A DNA stretch of 64,000 bases from UBA3839 sp902776985 (lineage in GTDB: Bacteria > Bacteroidota > Bacteroidia > Bacteroidales > Bacteroidaceae): NCBI GenBank assembly GCA_902776985.1, contig CACYSD010000018.1:1-64000 (forward strand), written 5' to 3'. Below are positions 43,903-51,857 of this stretch, in pieces (within the stretch, counting starts at the first letter, position 1; every line of letters starts with the position of its first letter). Both the position numbers and the translations under genes were made by a program. Below the pieces are notes generated by a model, which saw nothing but the letters and a program-made list of their open reading frames with translations, was not told the DNA's origin and searched no databases.

Positions 43903-44715
43903 TTATTCACCCATTATTGTTTCATAGAAATCACTATACGCCTTCGCAAAGTCCTCGCCCTGATAGTCGAGCACAGGAATGTTCAAATCCTTGGCGTACT
44001 TAATGACTCCCTTATCGACTTTGGCATCATCCATCACCACTCCGTCGGAATACTTAATTGCTATCTTCTGCAATTCATTGTATCCGAACTTATCCTTGGT
44101 GATGTCGTCAATATCCGACATCTCGATGTCTTTGAAAGGAACACATTGAGCTGTGTGCTGACCTAAGTCGTTCTTGAACTCAGGCGAAGATGCAGAGAAC
44201 ACAACTTTCGCATCGCGGAACGACGGTTCGTCGGCATAGGCTTTCTTTATGTAAAGCGGAGCAAAAGCAGTAATCCAGCCGTGGCAATGAATCACGTCGG
44301 GAACCCAACGGAGCTTCTTCACAGTTTCCAGCACACCTCTGACATAGAATATGGCACGTTCACCGTTGTCCGCATATTCCTTGCCGTTTTCATCGGTGGT
44401 CATCAGTCGGCGCATGAAATAGTCATCGTTGTCGATGAAATAAATCTGCATGCGTGCTGATGGAATCGAAGCAACCTTGATAATCAGTGGATGATCCGTG
44501 TCGTCGATGATGATATTCATTCCCGACAACCTGATCACTTCGTGGAGCTGATTACGACGTTCGTTGATATTTCCCCATCTTGGAGAGAACGAACGGATCT
44601 CGTGGTTAGCCTCTTGTATTGACTGTGGAAGAATGCGTCCCATTTTCGATTTTGGTGAATCGGGGGAAAATGGAACCATCTCCTGTGTGATAAATAGTAT
44701 TCTTTTTGCCTTCAT
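43903..44715 (-). CDS. truncated glycogen/starch synthase-like protein (GT5 N-terminal domain only)
   Basis: A 270-residue protein equivalent to the N-terminal Rossmann half of glycogen synthase (RILFITQEMVPFSPDSPKSKMGRILPQSIQEANHEIRSFSPRWG; VPDVIHCHGWITAFAPLYIKK). The C-terminal nucleotide-sugar-binding half is absent, and the ADP-glucose KxGGL motif reads KSKMG. It therefore probably does not make glycogen and may bind glucan or act as a regulator. Homologues of this size sit beside DUF4270 across Bacteroidales. Confidence 0.85.
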   Translation of the reverse strand: MKAKRILFITQEMVPFSPDSPKSKMGRILPQSIQEANHEIRSFSPRWGNINERRNQLHEVIRLSGMNIIIDDTDHPLIIKVASIPSARMQIYFIDNDDYFMRRLMTTDENGKEYADNGERAIFYVRGVLETVKKLRWVPDVIHCHGWITAFAPLYIKKAYADEPSFRDAKVVFSASSPEFKNDLGQHTAQCVPFKDIEMSDIDDITKDKFGYNELQKIAIKYSDGVVMDDAKVDKGVIKYAKDLNIPVLDYQGEDFAKAYSDFYETIMGE

Positions 44716-44752
44716 ATTGTTTACACAAAGAAAGTGTGTATTCTTTTGCTAT

Positions 44753-44761
44753 GCAAATTTA
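44753..44761 (-). promoter_or_regulatory. -7 promoter element of the GT5-like/DUF4270 unit
   Basis: TAAATTTGC on the minus strand, 37 bases upstream of the start codon. Confidence 0.6.
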
Positions 44762-44850
44762 CGTATAATTTTCGAAAAAACAGTGGTTTTTCAAAAAAAA
44801 TGCACATTTTGGGGCGTTTCGTGACACTATTTCACGGTTCTTTGCAATAA

Positions 44851-44919
44851 TTAAGTTTTTGAGTTCTTGAGTTTTTGAGTTCTTGAGTTTTTGAGTTCTT
44901 AAGTTTTTGAGTTCTTAAG
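44851..44919. repeat. 8-bp tandem repeat, inverse copy of the array at 156-203
   Basis: Read on the minus strand it is about eight units of AACTCAAA/AACTCAAG/AACTTAAG, the same 8-bp family seen at 156-203 on the plus strand. Confidence 0.85.
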
Positions 44920-44925
44920 TGCTCC

Positions 44926-44970
44926 GGTACTATCACTTCACTCTTCACACTTCACTCTTCACTCTTCACT
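44926..44970. repeat. dispersed CACTTCACTCTTCAC repeat
   Basis: Starts with GGTACTATCACTTCACTCTTCAC (22 of 23 identical to 17531-17553) and continues with further CACTTCACTCTT copies up to 5 bp before the panB stop. A looser relative (AATGAAGAGT units) is at 37646-37677. Confidence 0.7.
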
Positions 44971-44975
44971 TAATC

Positions 44976-45797
44976 TTAGTACTGTTCTGACGAATTCGGG
45001 AAGTCGCAGTTCTTCACATCCTCGATATAGTGGCCGATAGCATCAGTCATCACAGTTGACAAATCAGCATAGCGGCGCAGGAACTTAGGAGTAAAGCCCT
45101 TGGTCATTCCCAGCATGTCGGCAACGACCAGAACCTGACCGTCAACCTGTCCGCCGGCACCGATTCCGATGACCGGAATAGTCAATTCCTTAGCCACACG
45201 TTCAGCCAGGCTTGCGGGAATCTTTTCAAGCACAATTGCAAAACAGCCTGCCTCCTCAAGAGCATGGGCATCGCTGATAAGCTTCTGAGCCTCGGCTTCC
45301 TCACGAGCACGAACAGTGTATGTTCCGAACTTATTGATTGACTGAGGAGTAAGTCCGAGGTGGCCCATAATCGGGATACCGGCAGCAAGGATTTTCTTAA
45401 CAGTATCGATAATCTCTACTCCACCCTCAAGCTTCAGGGCATCGCAATGGCTTTCCTTCATGATACGCACGGCGTTCTCCACACCTTCGGTCGCATTAAC
45501 CTGGTATGTTCCGAAAGGCATGTCGCACACCACCAGAGCACGTTTCACAGCACGAACTACAGCCTTGGCATGATAAATCATCTGATCCAAGGTGATAGGA
45601 AGCGTCGTCATGTTTCCTGCCATGACGTTAGAAGCAGAATCACCTACTAATATCACATCCATACCCGCACCGTCAACTATAGTTGCGGTAGTGAAGTCGT
45701 AAGCTGTGAGCATAGCAATCTTCTTGTTTTCCTTTTTCATTTCCAGCAATCTGTGAGTTGTCACCTTACGATTGTCTTCTACTAAATAGCCTGCCAT
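44976..45797 (-). CDS. panB: 3-methyl-2-oxobutanoate hydroxymethyltransferase
   Basis: A 273-residue TIM-barrel enzyme, first committed step of pantothenate synthesis. Motifs: TAYDFTTATIVDGAGMDVILVGDSASNVMAG (Mg2+ site), HAKAVVRAVKRALVVCDMPFGTYQ, LKLEGG, MGHLGLTPQS, and IVLEKIPASLAERVAKELTIPVIGIGAG. panC and panD are not adjacent. It follows a HAD phosphatase gene by 13 bp. Together with coaX, two steps of coenzyme A synthesis lie in the window. Confidence 0.96.
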   Translation of the reverse strand: MAGYLVEDNRKVTTHRLLEMKKENKKIAMLTAYDFTTATIVDGAGMDVILVGDSASNVMAGNMTTLPITLDQMIYHAKAVVRAVKRALVVCDMPFGTYQVNATEGVENAVRIMKESHCDALKLEGGVEIIDTVKKILAAGIPIMGHLGLTPQSINKFGTYTVRAREEAEAQKLISDAHALEEAGCFAIVLEKIPASLAERVAKELTIPVIGIGAGGQVDGQVLVVADMLGMTKGFTPKFLRRYADLSTVMTDAIGHYIEDVKNCDFPNSSEQY

Positions 45798-45810
45798 AAT
45801 ATCTTGAATT

Positions 45811-46425
45811 TTAATTTAATAATTCAGTATAATCACTTATTACTCTATCACATTTATCTATGATATTCTCCTTCGGATTTGTGGTAGCCAAACCAATGGT
45901 ATAGATGCCAGCACGACGTCCTGCCTCCAATCCGGTAAATGCATCCTCAAAGACCACACAATCCTTCTTCTTGACATTCAGTTTCCTGCTTGCCTGCAGA
46001 TAGCAGTCGGGATCGGGCTTCGAAGCCGTGAAATCCTCCGACGTGAAGATTCTGTCAAACAGAGTTTCGAATTCAGGATGCTGACGCAGCACGTACGACA
46101 TCTTCTTCTCGTTCGAGCTTGTCACCACAGCACATTTTATATTCTGCTTTTTCAGCGACTCTATATACTCACGGGCACCTCTGATATAAGGATAGTCCAT
46201 TTGTGCCTCCCAGTCGTCAATCCACTTCTCCACCTCGGCATGCGTGCTTTTGTCGGGGAAATACCTTTCAAGAATCTGAGTAAGCGTCGTACCCTTTATC
46301 CTATGGGCAAAATCAGAAATGTCCGGACAATACCGATTACCGATATTGCCCCAGCACTCGGTATACTGCGCCTCAGTATCAATCACAGTTCCGTCGAGGT
46401 CGAATAATGCTGCTTTCATCGTCAT
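45811..46425 (-). CDS. HAD-family hydrolase (beta-phosphoglucomutase-like)
   Basis: A 204-residue phosphatase or phosphomutase with motif I FDLDGTVIDTE, motif II VTSSNEK, the conserved Lys-Pro-Asp in ASKPDPDCYL and motif IV VVFEDAFTGLEAGRRAG. The small helical cap places it with beta-phosphoglucomutase-like enzymes; substrate unknown. I start at 46425 because that ATG overlaps the upstream stop as ATGA, the commonest join in this window. Starts at 46434 or 46419 are also possible. Confidence 0.85.
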   Translation of the reverse strand: MTMKAALFDLDGTVIDTEAQYTECWGNIGNRYCPDISDFAHRIKGTTLTQILERYFPDKSTHAEVEKWIDDWEAQMDYPYIRGAREYIESLKKQNIKCAVVTSSNEKKMSYVLRQHPEFETLFDRIFTSEDFTASKPDPDCYLQASRKLNVKKKDCVVFEDAFTGLEAGRRAGIYTIGLATTNPKENIIDKCDRVISDYTELLN

Positions 46426-47222
46426 AATTCCCATGGCCCTGTAGGTGATTCGCGTCGTAACACATTAAGGTTAAAGTCAACTCCGGCAATAATACCATAC
46501 GACCTCAATTTCATCTCCACCGTCTTGGCTGCCAGCACCGGATGGTTGTTTTCCGCACTCAGGTGACAAAGCCAAACCGACTTCAAGTTCTCATGGAAGC
46601 ACTCAGCCAGGACGTCGGCCGTCTGAGTGTTGCACATGTGTCCGGTTCCGCTGGATATACGCTTCTTCAGATATTCAGGATAAGGACCATCGGCCAGCAT
46701 CTGGGCATCATAGTTGGCTTCTATCACAAGATGCTTTGTCTTGCCGATGTAGTGTTTCACATTGTCTGTCACCCCACCCACGTCAGTCATTATGCAGAAG
46801 GACTCACCTTCCCACTCTATGAAATAGCCTACATTCTCAGCGCTGTCGTGAGGAATGCTAAATGCTGTTATGGTAAAGGATTTTAAGCAGAACGGAGTAT
46901 TCTTCTCAACCAACACCTCATGGTCAGGGTCAACTTTCCTGATTGTATAATAACCATGATGCATTGCTTCGTTGACAAGCTGGGTTGAATAAACCTTCAG
47001 GTTATATTCAGCACTCACATATCCGGCAGCCTTAATATGATCAGCGTGGTCGTGGGTAATCAGGATTCCTGCAATCTCAGATGCGTTCACGCCATATTCC
47101 CTGAAATAGCGTTTTAGCCGTTTGATTCCCACTCCGGAATCTATCAGCAAAGCATCCTGTCCATTGCTCAGATAGTAACAATTACCACAGCTTCCACTAC
47201 CGAAACTTATAAATTTCAACAT
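46422..47222 (-). CDS. MBL-fold hydrolase, YycJ/WalJ-like
   Basis: A 266-residue beta-lactamase-fold protein. SFGSGSCGNCYYL at the start is the YycJ signature. ILITHDHADHIKAAGY (HxHxDH) and later HDSAENVGYFIEW and CHLSAENNHP carry the other metal ligands. WalJ-type proteins are exonuclease-like enzymes linked to cell-wall signalling and DNA repair in Firmicutes; the Bacteroidetes role is not settled. It has its own promoter and is the first gene of a unit with the HAD phosphatase and panB. Confidence 0.88.
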   Translation of the reverse strand: MLKFISFGSGSCGNCYYLSNGQDALLIDSGVGIKRLKRYFREYGVNASEIAGILITHDHADHIKAAGYVSAEYNLKVYSTQLVNEAMHHGYYTIRKVDPDHEVLVEKNTPFCLKSFTITAFSIPHDSAENVGYFIEWEGESFCIMTDVGGVTDNVKHYIGKTKHLVIEANYDAQMLADGPYPEYLKKRISSGTGHMCNTQTADVLAECFHENLKSVWLCHLSAENNHPVLAAKTVEMKLRSYGIIAGVDFNLNVLRRESPTGPWEL

Positions 47223-47242
47223 GATAATTTGTGTATTTTAAT

Positions 47243-47251
47243 GCAAAGTTA
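47243..47251 (-). promoter_or_regulatory. -7 promoter element of the YycJ-like/HAD/panB unit
   Basis: TAACTTTGC on the minus strand, 20 bases upstream of the start codon, giving a very short leader. Confidence 0.65.
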
Positions 47252-47294
47252 CAATTTTTATTTACACAAATTAGATTTTTATTCAAATTATATC

Positions 47295-47302
47295 TACATT
47301 TG
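47295..47302 (+). promoter_or_regulatory. possible -7 element of the DUF4923 gene
   Basis: TACATTTG fits TAnnTTTG, 62 bp upstream of the ATG at 47365. No clear -33 element. Confidence 0.45.
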
Positions 47303-47364
47303 TGGCGAATTACGGACAGAATACCATAATTATATTAACAATACATCAAAATTTCAAACAAATC

Positions 47365-48006
47365 ATGAAATCTTACAAACTACTTATTGCAACAGTTTTT
47401 GCTGGCTCCATGATGCTCAGCAGCTGTGGTTCAATACCTGGATTGACAGGCACCGACACTACTACAACAACAGATTCAAGCACATCCACTACTGAATCTG
47501 TTTTAAGCGGAATCATCGGACAATTCCTCGGAGGACTCACAAACGAATCCATGATTCAGGGAACTTGGGTTTATCAGGAACCAGCTATCCAGTTTGAGAG
47601 CGAGAACCTCTTGGCTCAGGCTGGAGGATCACTTGCCAGCACAACTATGGTTAACAAGCTGAATCCTTACTTCAAGGCAATCGGTATCACCAAAGGCAAG
47701 TTCTCACTCACATTCAACAGCGACAATACTTGTTCCTACACCATCAACGGCAACACCTACAACGGAACTTACGTGTTCGACAAATCCAAGAAGACTGTGA
47801 CTATCTCCGGCACATTGTTCACATTCCCTACAGCATACGTTTCGGTATCAGTCAACTCAATGGCTCTGACTTTCGACTCAACCAAACTGCTCACCCTGAC
47901 ACAAGGTATCGGAAACGCAATTCCAAGTGCAACAATCAACACCATTTCAAGCCTCTCTTCTTCATTCAAGGGAATGAAAACAGGATTTATGTTCAAGAAG
48001 AACTAA
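47365..48006 (+). CDS. DUF4923 family lipoprotein
   Basis: A 213-residue lipoprotein (MMLSSCGSIP lipobox) with a Thr/Ser-rich linker (TDTTTTTDSSTSTTES, ~30-45). A lipocalin-like beta domain follows (IQGTWVYQEPAIQFES; GKFSLTFNSDNTCSYTINGNTYNGTYVFD). The pattern matches DUF4923; function unknown, probably periplasmic or surface. The frame is open 21 codons upstream, but the signal peptide fixes MKSYKLLIATVF as the start. It shares a terminator with the convergent rhodanese gene. Confidence 0.85.
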   Translation: MKSYKLLIATVFAGSMMLSSCGSIPGLTGTDTTTTTDSSTSTTESVLSGIIGQFLGGLTNESMIQGTWVYQEPAIQFESENLLAQAGGSLASTTMVNKLNPYFKAIGITKGKFSLTFNSDNTCSYTINGNTYNGTYVFDKSKKTVTISGTLFTFPTAYVSVSVNSMALTFDSTKLLTLTQGIGNAIPSATINTISSLSSSFKGMKTGFMFKKN

Positions 48007-48037
48007 AGAATGTAACTACTAAAAGTGTTAAATAAAT

Positions 48038-48073
48038 AATAAAAGCCTTATCTGCTGTAGATAAGGCTTTTAT
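48038..48073. terminator. bidirectional terminator between the DUF4923 and rhodanese genes
   Basis: A perfect AATAAAAGCCTTATCT stem with its complement around a 5-base loop, flanked by A and T runs. It overlaps the last codon of the rhodanese gene. Confidence 0.9.
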
Positions 48074-48453
48074 TGTTTTTCCCAAACCATATAACCACCA
48101 CAAAGATTGACCACATCGAAGCCGCGACTTTGCAGCAGTTTCTTTGCCCTTGTACCGCGACGTCCGTGCTGGCAGTAAATGGCAACACGAGAATTATCGG
48201 GAACGGTTTTCCTTACCATTTCCACAAAATCGGTTCTGTAGATGTTTATATTGACAGCACCGTCAATATGGCCGTATTCATACTCCTTCTCTGTACGCAC
48301 ATCAACTAAGACAACATCAGGCTGTTCAATTATTGAGGCGAACTCACTAACGGAAACTCCATCGTTGGTACAACTGCATTTTCCAGCTGTGATATGCATC
48401 CACAACCAGACTAGAAATGAGATTACTAATACAGCAACTAAAGAAATTATCAT
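48070..48453 (-). CDS. membrane-anchored rhodanese-domain protein
   Basis: A 127-residue protein with one N-terminal membrane helix (IISLVAVLVISFLVWLWM) followed by a single rhodanese domain facing the periplasm. The active-site loop is CQHGRR (Cys94), preceded by VVLVDVRTEKEYEYGHIDGAVNI. It may move sulfur or deal with redox stress. The frame is open far upstream (351 codons), but that part is antisense to the HAD gene. MIISLVAV at 48453 lies behind a proper promoter, so I start there. Confidence 0.85.
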   Translation of the reverse strand: MIISLVAVLVISFLVWLWMHITAGKCSCTNDGVSVSEFASIIEQPDVVLVDVRTEKEYEYGHIDGAVNINIYRTDFVEMVRKTVPDNSRVAIYCQHGRRGTRAKKLLQSRGFDVVNLCGGYMVWEKQ

Positions 48454-48487
48454 TGTCAGAACTACGTTGGTTAATTGTTTAGGTTTT

Positions 48488-48516
48488 GCAAATTTACGAA
48501 TTATCGCTATCTTTGC
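48488..48516. promoter_or_regulatory. interlocked divergent promoters of the rhodanese and HAD genes
   Basis: The minus-strand -7 element TAAATTTGC (48488-48496) and plus-strand -7 element TATCTTTGC (48508-48516) are 11 bp apart. GTTTTGCAAATTTA serves both as minus -7 and plus -33 (TTTTG, 48484-48488), as at 9537-9566. Confidence 0.65.
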
Positions 48517-48535
48517 ATAACTTTTCACTTTTTTT

Positions 48536-49225
48536 ATGACAACTAATAAGAACATCAAGATAATCGCATTCGATGCTGACGACACCTTATGGGACTGCCA
48601 GAGCCATTTCGACAAAGTAACCGACATGATGTGCGAAATGGTGTCGAAATGGTGTACTCCGGAAGAGGCTCGTGAAGAACTGGTGAATACAGAACGCAAG
48701 AATCTCGGAACCACAGGATATGGCTGCAAGGCATATATTCTGTCGGTCATGGAGACAGCCATCCTTCTGAGCAACAATGAGATTTCCACCAAAGACATAA
48801 TGCGGCTCATCCACGCCGCCAACGACCTTATTATGCTTCCTGCCACTCCGCTCCCACAAGTCGAACCAACATTAAAGGCTCTCGACTCGTACTTCAAGAT
48901 TATTTTCACCAAGGGAGACAACCTGGAACAACTTAAGAAGGTAGAACGCTCAGGACTTGCAGCATATTTCGACGACGTAGTGGTTACGGCAAACAAGAGC
49001 GAGAAGGAGTTTTCCGAACTGTGCGCAAGATACGAGGTGAAACCGGAGGAGCTGATGATGGTGGGCAATTCTTTCAAATCCGACATCGCTCCGGCTCTCG
49101 CCATAGGTGCATGGGGCATACACATCCCCTATCATGTATCATGGGAAATAGAAGAAACCGATGAATTCACACATCCGAGATGTGAAAAAATCTTACATTT
49201 CGGCGATTTATTGCGATTGATATAG
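48536..49225 (+). CDS. HAD-family hydrolase
   Basis: A 229-residue soluble phosphatase. Motif I is IIAFDADDTLWDCQ, motif II FTKGDN, and motif IV is MMVGNSFKSDIAPALAIGAWGIHIP (GNxxxxD). The alpha-helical cap (~20-95) contains a Cys/Trp-rich stretch. Substrate unknown. It is transcribed alone, divergent from the rhodanese gene, and ends about 40 bp before the lon promoter. Confidence 0.88.
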   Translation: MTTNKNIKIIAFDADDTLWDCQSHFDKVTDMMCEMVSKWCTPEEAREELVNTERKNLGTTGYGCKAYILSVMETAILLSNNEISTKDIMRLIHAANDLIMLPATPLPQVEPTLKALDSYFKIIFTKGDNLEQLKKVERSGLAAYFDDVVVTANKSEKEFSELCARYEVKPEELMMVGNSFKSDIAPALAIGAWGIHIPYHVSWEIEETDEFTHPRCEKILHFGDLLRLI

Positions 49226-49266
49226 AGTTTGTTTAAAAATAATGTGATAAATCGACATTTTTGCCG

Positions 49267-49275
49267 TATCTTTGC
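49267..49275 (+). promoter_or_regulatory. -7 promoter element of lon
   Basis: TATCTTTGC, 85 bp upstream of the lon ATG. No clear -33 element or CIRCE/HrcA operator is seen in the leader. Confidence 0.6.
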
Positions 49276-49360
49276 AAAACTTTTTACACATATCTCATCC
49301 CCTGTCGTATATACATACGAATCGGTTGAAATAAAGTTTTCTTAAAAACATCACACCCTT

Positions 49361-51799
49361 ATGTCAATAGAGGATTTTTTAGAATCTACTGAAGGTAAAA
49401 CCATATCCGTGGTCGCTAATTTCGACCGCGCCGAACTTGATTTTGAGGAACCGCAGATAAACGAGAACGACGAGATACCCATTCTTCCGCTTCGTAACAT
49501 GATGTTGTTCCCCGGCACACTGCTGCCTGTGACCATCAGCAGGGAGTCAGCACAGAAACTGCTGAGCGAAGCCGTTAAGACAAAACAGATTATCGGTGTG
49601 TTCGGACAGAAAGAGGAAGATGAGGAGAGACCTTCAGAGAAGGAACTTTACCGCACCGGTGTTGTTGGTAAGGTTCTTAAAATCATAAAGTTGCCCGACG
49701 GACAACAAACCGCTTTCCTGCACGGATTCAGCCGTGTGCGTCTGCTTGAGGCTCACGAAGGCAAGAACTACATGCTTGGACATGTGGAGGCTTTTCCTGA
49801 AATCATGCCTGAAGGCGGAGACAAGCAGTTCAAGGCTACAATCGAAGCATGCAAGGACGTTGCCGACAAGTTCATCGCTCGTGGCGACGGCATGCATATT
49901 GAATCATCGTTCACAATCAACGACGTTGCAAGCAGCGTGTTCTTCGTGAACTTTCTCTGTGCAAGCCTTCCTTTGCAGAATTCAGAGCACATCATGCTGC
50001 TGGAACAGACCTACCTTGCGGAAAGAGCGACAAAACTGCTCACCCTGCTTAACCGTGAATTCCAGTTTGCCAAGCTCAAGGCAAACATCCAGATGCAGAC
50101 ACACGCTCAGCTCAGCCAGCAACAGCGTGAATACTTCCTCAAGAAAGAAATTGAGAACATCAAGGGAGAGCTGGGCGACAGCGACGAGGAAGACGTAGAG
50201 AAATTCAGAAAACGCGCTGCATCTAAGAAGTGGGACGAGGAAACAAAGAAACATTTCGAGAAAGAGCTGGAGAAGTTGAGTCACATGAACAGTCAGGGCG
50301 GCGACTACAGCACTCAATACGAATATCTTGACACTCTTCTCAGCCTTCCATGGAACGAATACTCCAAGGATAATATCAACATAACCAATGCGGAAAAAGT
50401 CCTGAACAAGGATCATTACGGATTGGAATCAGTCAAGGAACGCATCCTTGAGCACCTGGCTGTGGTGAAGATGCGCGGCGACATGAAAAGTCCAATCCTG
50501 TGTCTGTACGGTCCTCCGGGGGTTGGTAAGACCAGTTTGGGAAAGAGCATCGCCAGAGCCATGAAGCGTGAGTATGTTCGTGTGTCGCTTGGTGGCGTGC
50601 ACGACGAAGCAGAGATACGCGGACACCGTCGTACCTACGTAGGAGCTATGCCGGGACGAATCATCAAGGGAATCATGGAGGCGAAGACTTCCAACCCTGT
50701 ATTCATCCTTGACGAGATTGACAAAGTCGGTCAGGATGCCATGCACGGAGACCCCTCATCTGCCCTGCTCGAAGTGCTCGACCCCGAACAGAACAAAGCT
50801 TTCCACGATAACTATATCGACTGCGACTACGACATTTCCAAAGTGATGTTCATTGCCACGGCGAACAACATAAGCAGCATTCCTGCCCCACTTCGCGACC
50901 GCATGGAGATGATTGAAGTAAGCGGTTACCTCACCGAGGAAAAGATTGAAATAGCAAAACGTCACCTCATCCCAAAGCAGACAGAGTTTGTAGGAATGAA
51001 GAAGAGTGATGTGCAGTTCTCAAAACCTGCTATTGAGAAAATCATCGAGGACTACACCCGTGAATCAGGCGTACGTGCCCTCGACAAGCAGATCTACAAG
51101 GTCATGCGCAAAGTGGCGCTGCAACGAGTAAGAGACGACAACGAAGAGAAAGAGCCAGAACGCATTTCCATAAAACCTGATGAAATCAAGGAATATCTCG
51201 GTACAGAGCGATTCAGCCGCGACAAGTATGCCAACAACGACTTCGCCGGTGTGGTGACAGGACTTGCCTGGACAGCAGTAGGCGGTGAAATCCTTTTCGT
51301 AGAAACATCTCTGAGCAAAGGCAAGGGCGGAAAACTCACCCTCACAGGAAACCTGGGCGACGTGATGAAGGAATCGGCAATGCTGGCTCTGGAATACCTG
51401 AAGGCTCACGTAGATCTTCTTGGAATCGAACCTGAAGTATTTGAAGAATACAACATCCACATCCATGTTCCCGAAGGTGCTGTCCCCAAAGACGGTCCTT
51501 CTGCCGGAATCACCATCGCCACTTCCATTGCTTCTGCCCTGACTCACAGGAAAGTTCGCAAAAGACTGGCAATGACCGGAGAGATCACCCTTCGCGGCAA
51601 AGTGCTTCCTGTAGGAGGAATCAAAGAGAAAATCCTTGCTGCCAAGCGTGCCGGAATCACCGACATCATCATCTGCAACGAGAACGAGCGCCACATCAAG
51701 GAAATACCAGAGAAATATGTAAAAGGCGTTACTTTCCACTACGTTGACACGGTGGAAGACGTGCTGCAATTTGCCTTGCTCAAGGAAAAAGTGAAGTAA
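49361..51799 (+). CDS. lon: ATP-dependent protease Lon
   Basis: An 812-residue cytosolic protease of quality control. N-terminal substrate-binding domain with IPILPLRNMMLFPGTLLPVTI. AAA+ domain with Walker A GPPGVGKT (~384-391) and Walker B FILDEIDKVG. C-terminal peptidase with catalytic Ser714 (KDGPSAGITIA) and Lys755 (GGIKEK). Full family length with an extended acidic N-terminus. It heads a long plus-strand run (lon-tgt-lptF/G-helicase-coaX-OMP-lptC). Confidence 0.97.
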   Translation: MSIEDFLESTEGKTISVVANFDRAELDFEEPQINENDEIPILPLRNMMLFPGTLLPVTISRESAQKLLSEAVKTKQIIGVFGQKEEDEERPSEKELYRTGVVGKVLKIIKLPDGQQTAFLHGFSRVRLLEAHEGKNYMLGHVEAFPEIMPEGGDKQFKATIEACKDVADKFIARGDGMHIESSFTINDVASSVFFVNFLCASLPLQNSEHIMLLEQTYLAERATKLLTLLNREFQFAKLKANIQMQTHAQLSQQQREYFLKKEIENIKGELGDSDEEDVEKFRKRAASKKWDEETKKHFEKELEKLSHMNSQGGDYSTQYEYLDTLLSLPWNEYSKDNINITNAEKVLNKDHYGLESVKERILEHLAVVKMRGDMKSPILCLYGPPGVGKTSLGKSIARAMKREYVRVSLGGVHDEAEIRGHRRTYVGAMPGRIIKGIMEAKTSNPVFILDEIDKVGQDAMHGDPSSALLEVLDPEQNKAFHDNYIDCDYDISKVMFIATANNISSIPAPLRDRMEMIEVSGYLTEEKIEIAKRHLIPKQTEFVGMKKSDVQFSKPAIEKIIEDYTRESGVRALDKQIYKVMRKVALQRVRDDNEEKEPERISIKPDEIKEYLGTERFSRDKYANNDFAGVVTGLAWTAVGGEILFVETSLSKGKGGKLTLTGNLGDVMKESAMLALEYLKAHVDLLGIEPEVFEEYNIHIHVPEGAVPKDGPSAGITIATSIASALTHRKVRKRLAMTGEITLRGKVLPVGGIKEKILAAKRAGITDIIICNENERHIKEIPEKYVKGVTFHYVDTVEDVLQFALLKEKVK

Positions 51800-51802
51800 T
51801 TG

Positions 51803-51846
51803 GACAATTTTACAATTGGACAATTCACGATTTACAAATTGATTAA
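51803..51846. repeat. AT-rich intergenic filler
   Basis: Near-repeats of GGACAATTTTACAATT and ACGATTTACAAATT between lon and tgt, similar to 33046-33086. Confidence 0.45.
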
Positions 51847-51857
51847 GCATTAGAAAA

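Noticed and set aside
48454..49125. Long N-terminal extension of the rhodanese protein
   Set aside because: It lies antisense to the HAD gene, crosses both divergent promoters and has no homology-like features; the start at 48453 is behind a proper promoter.
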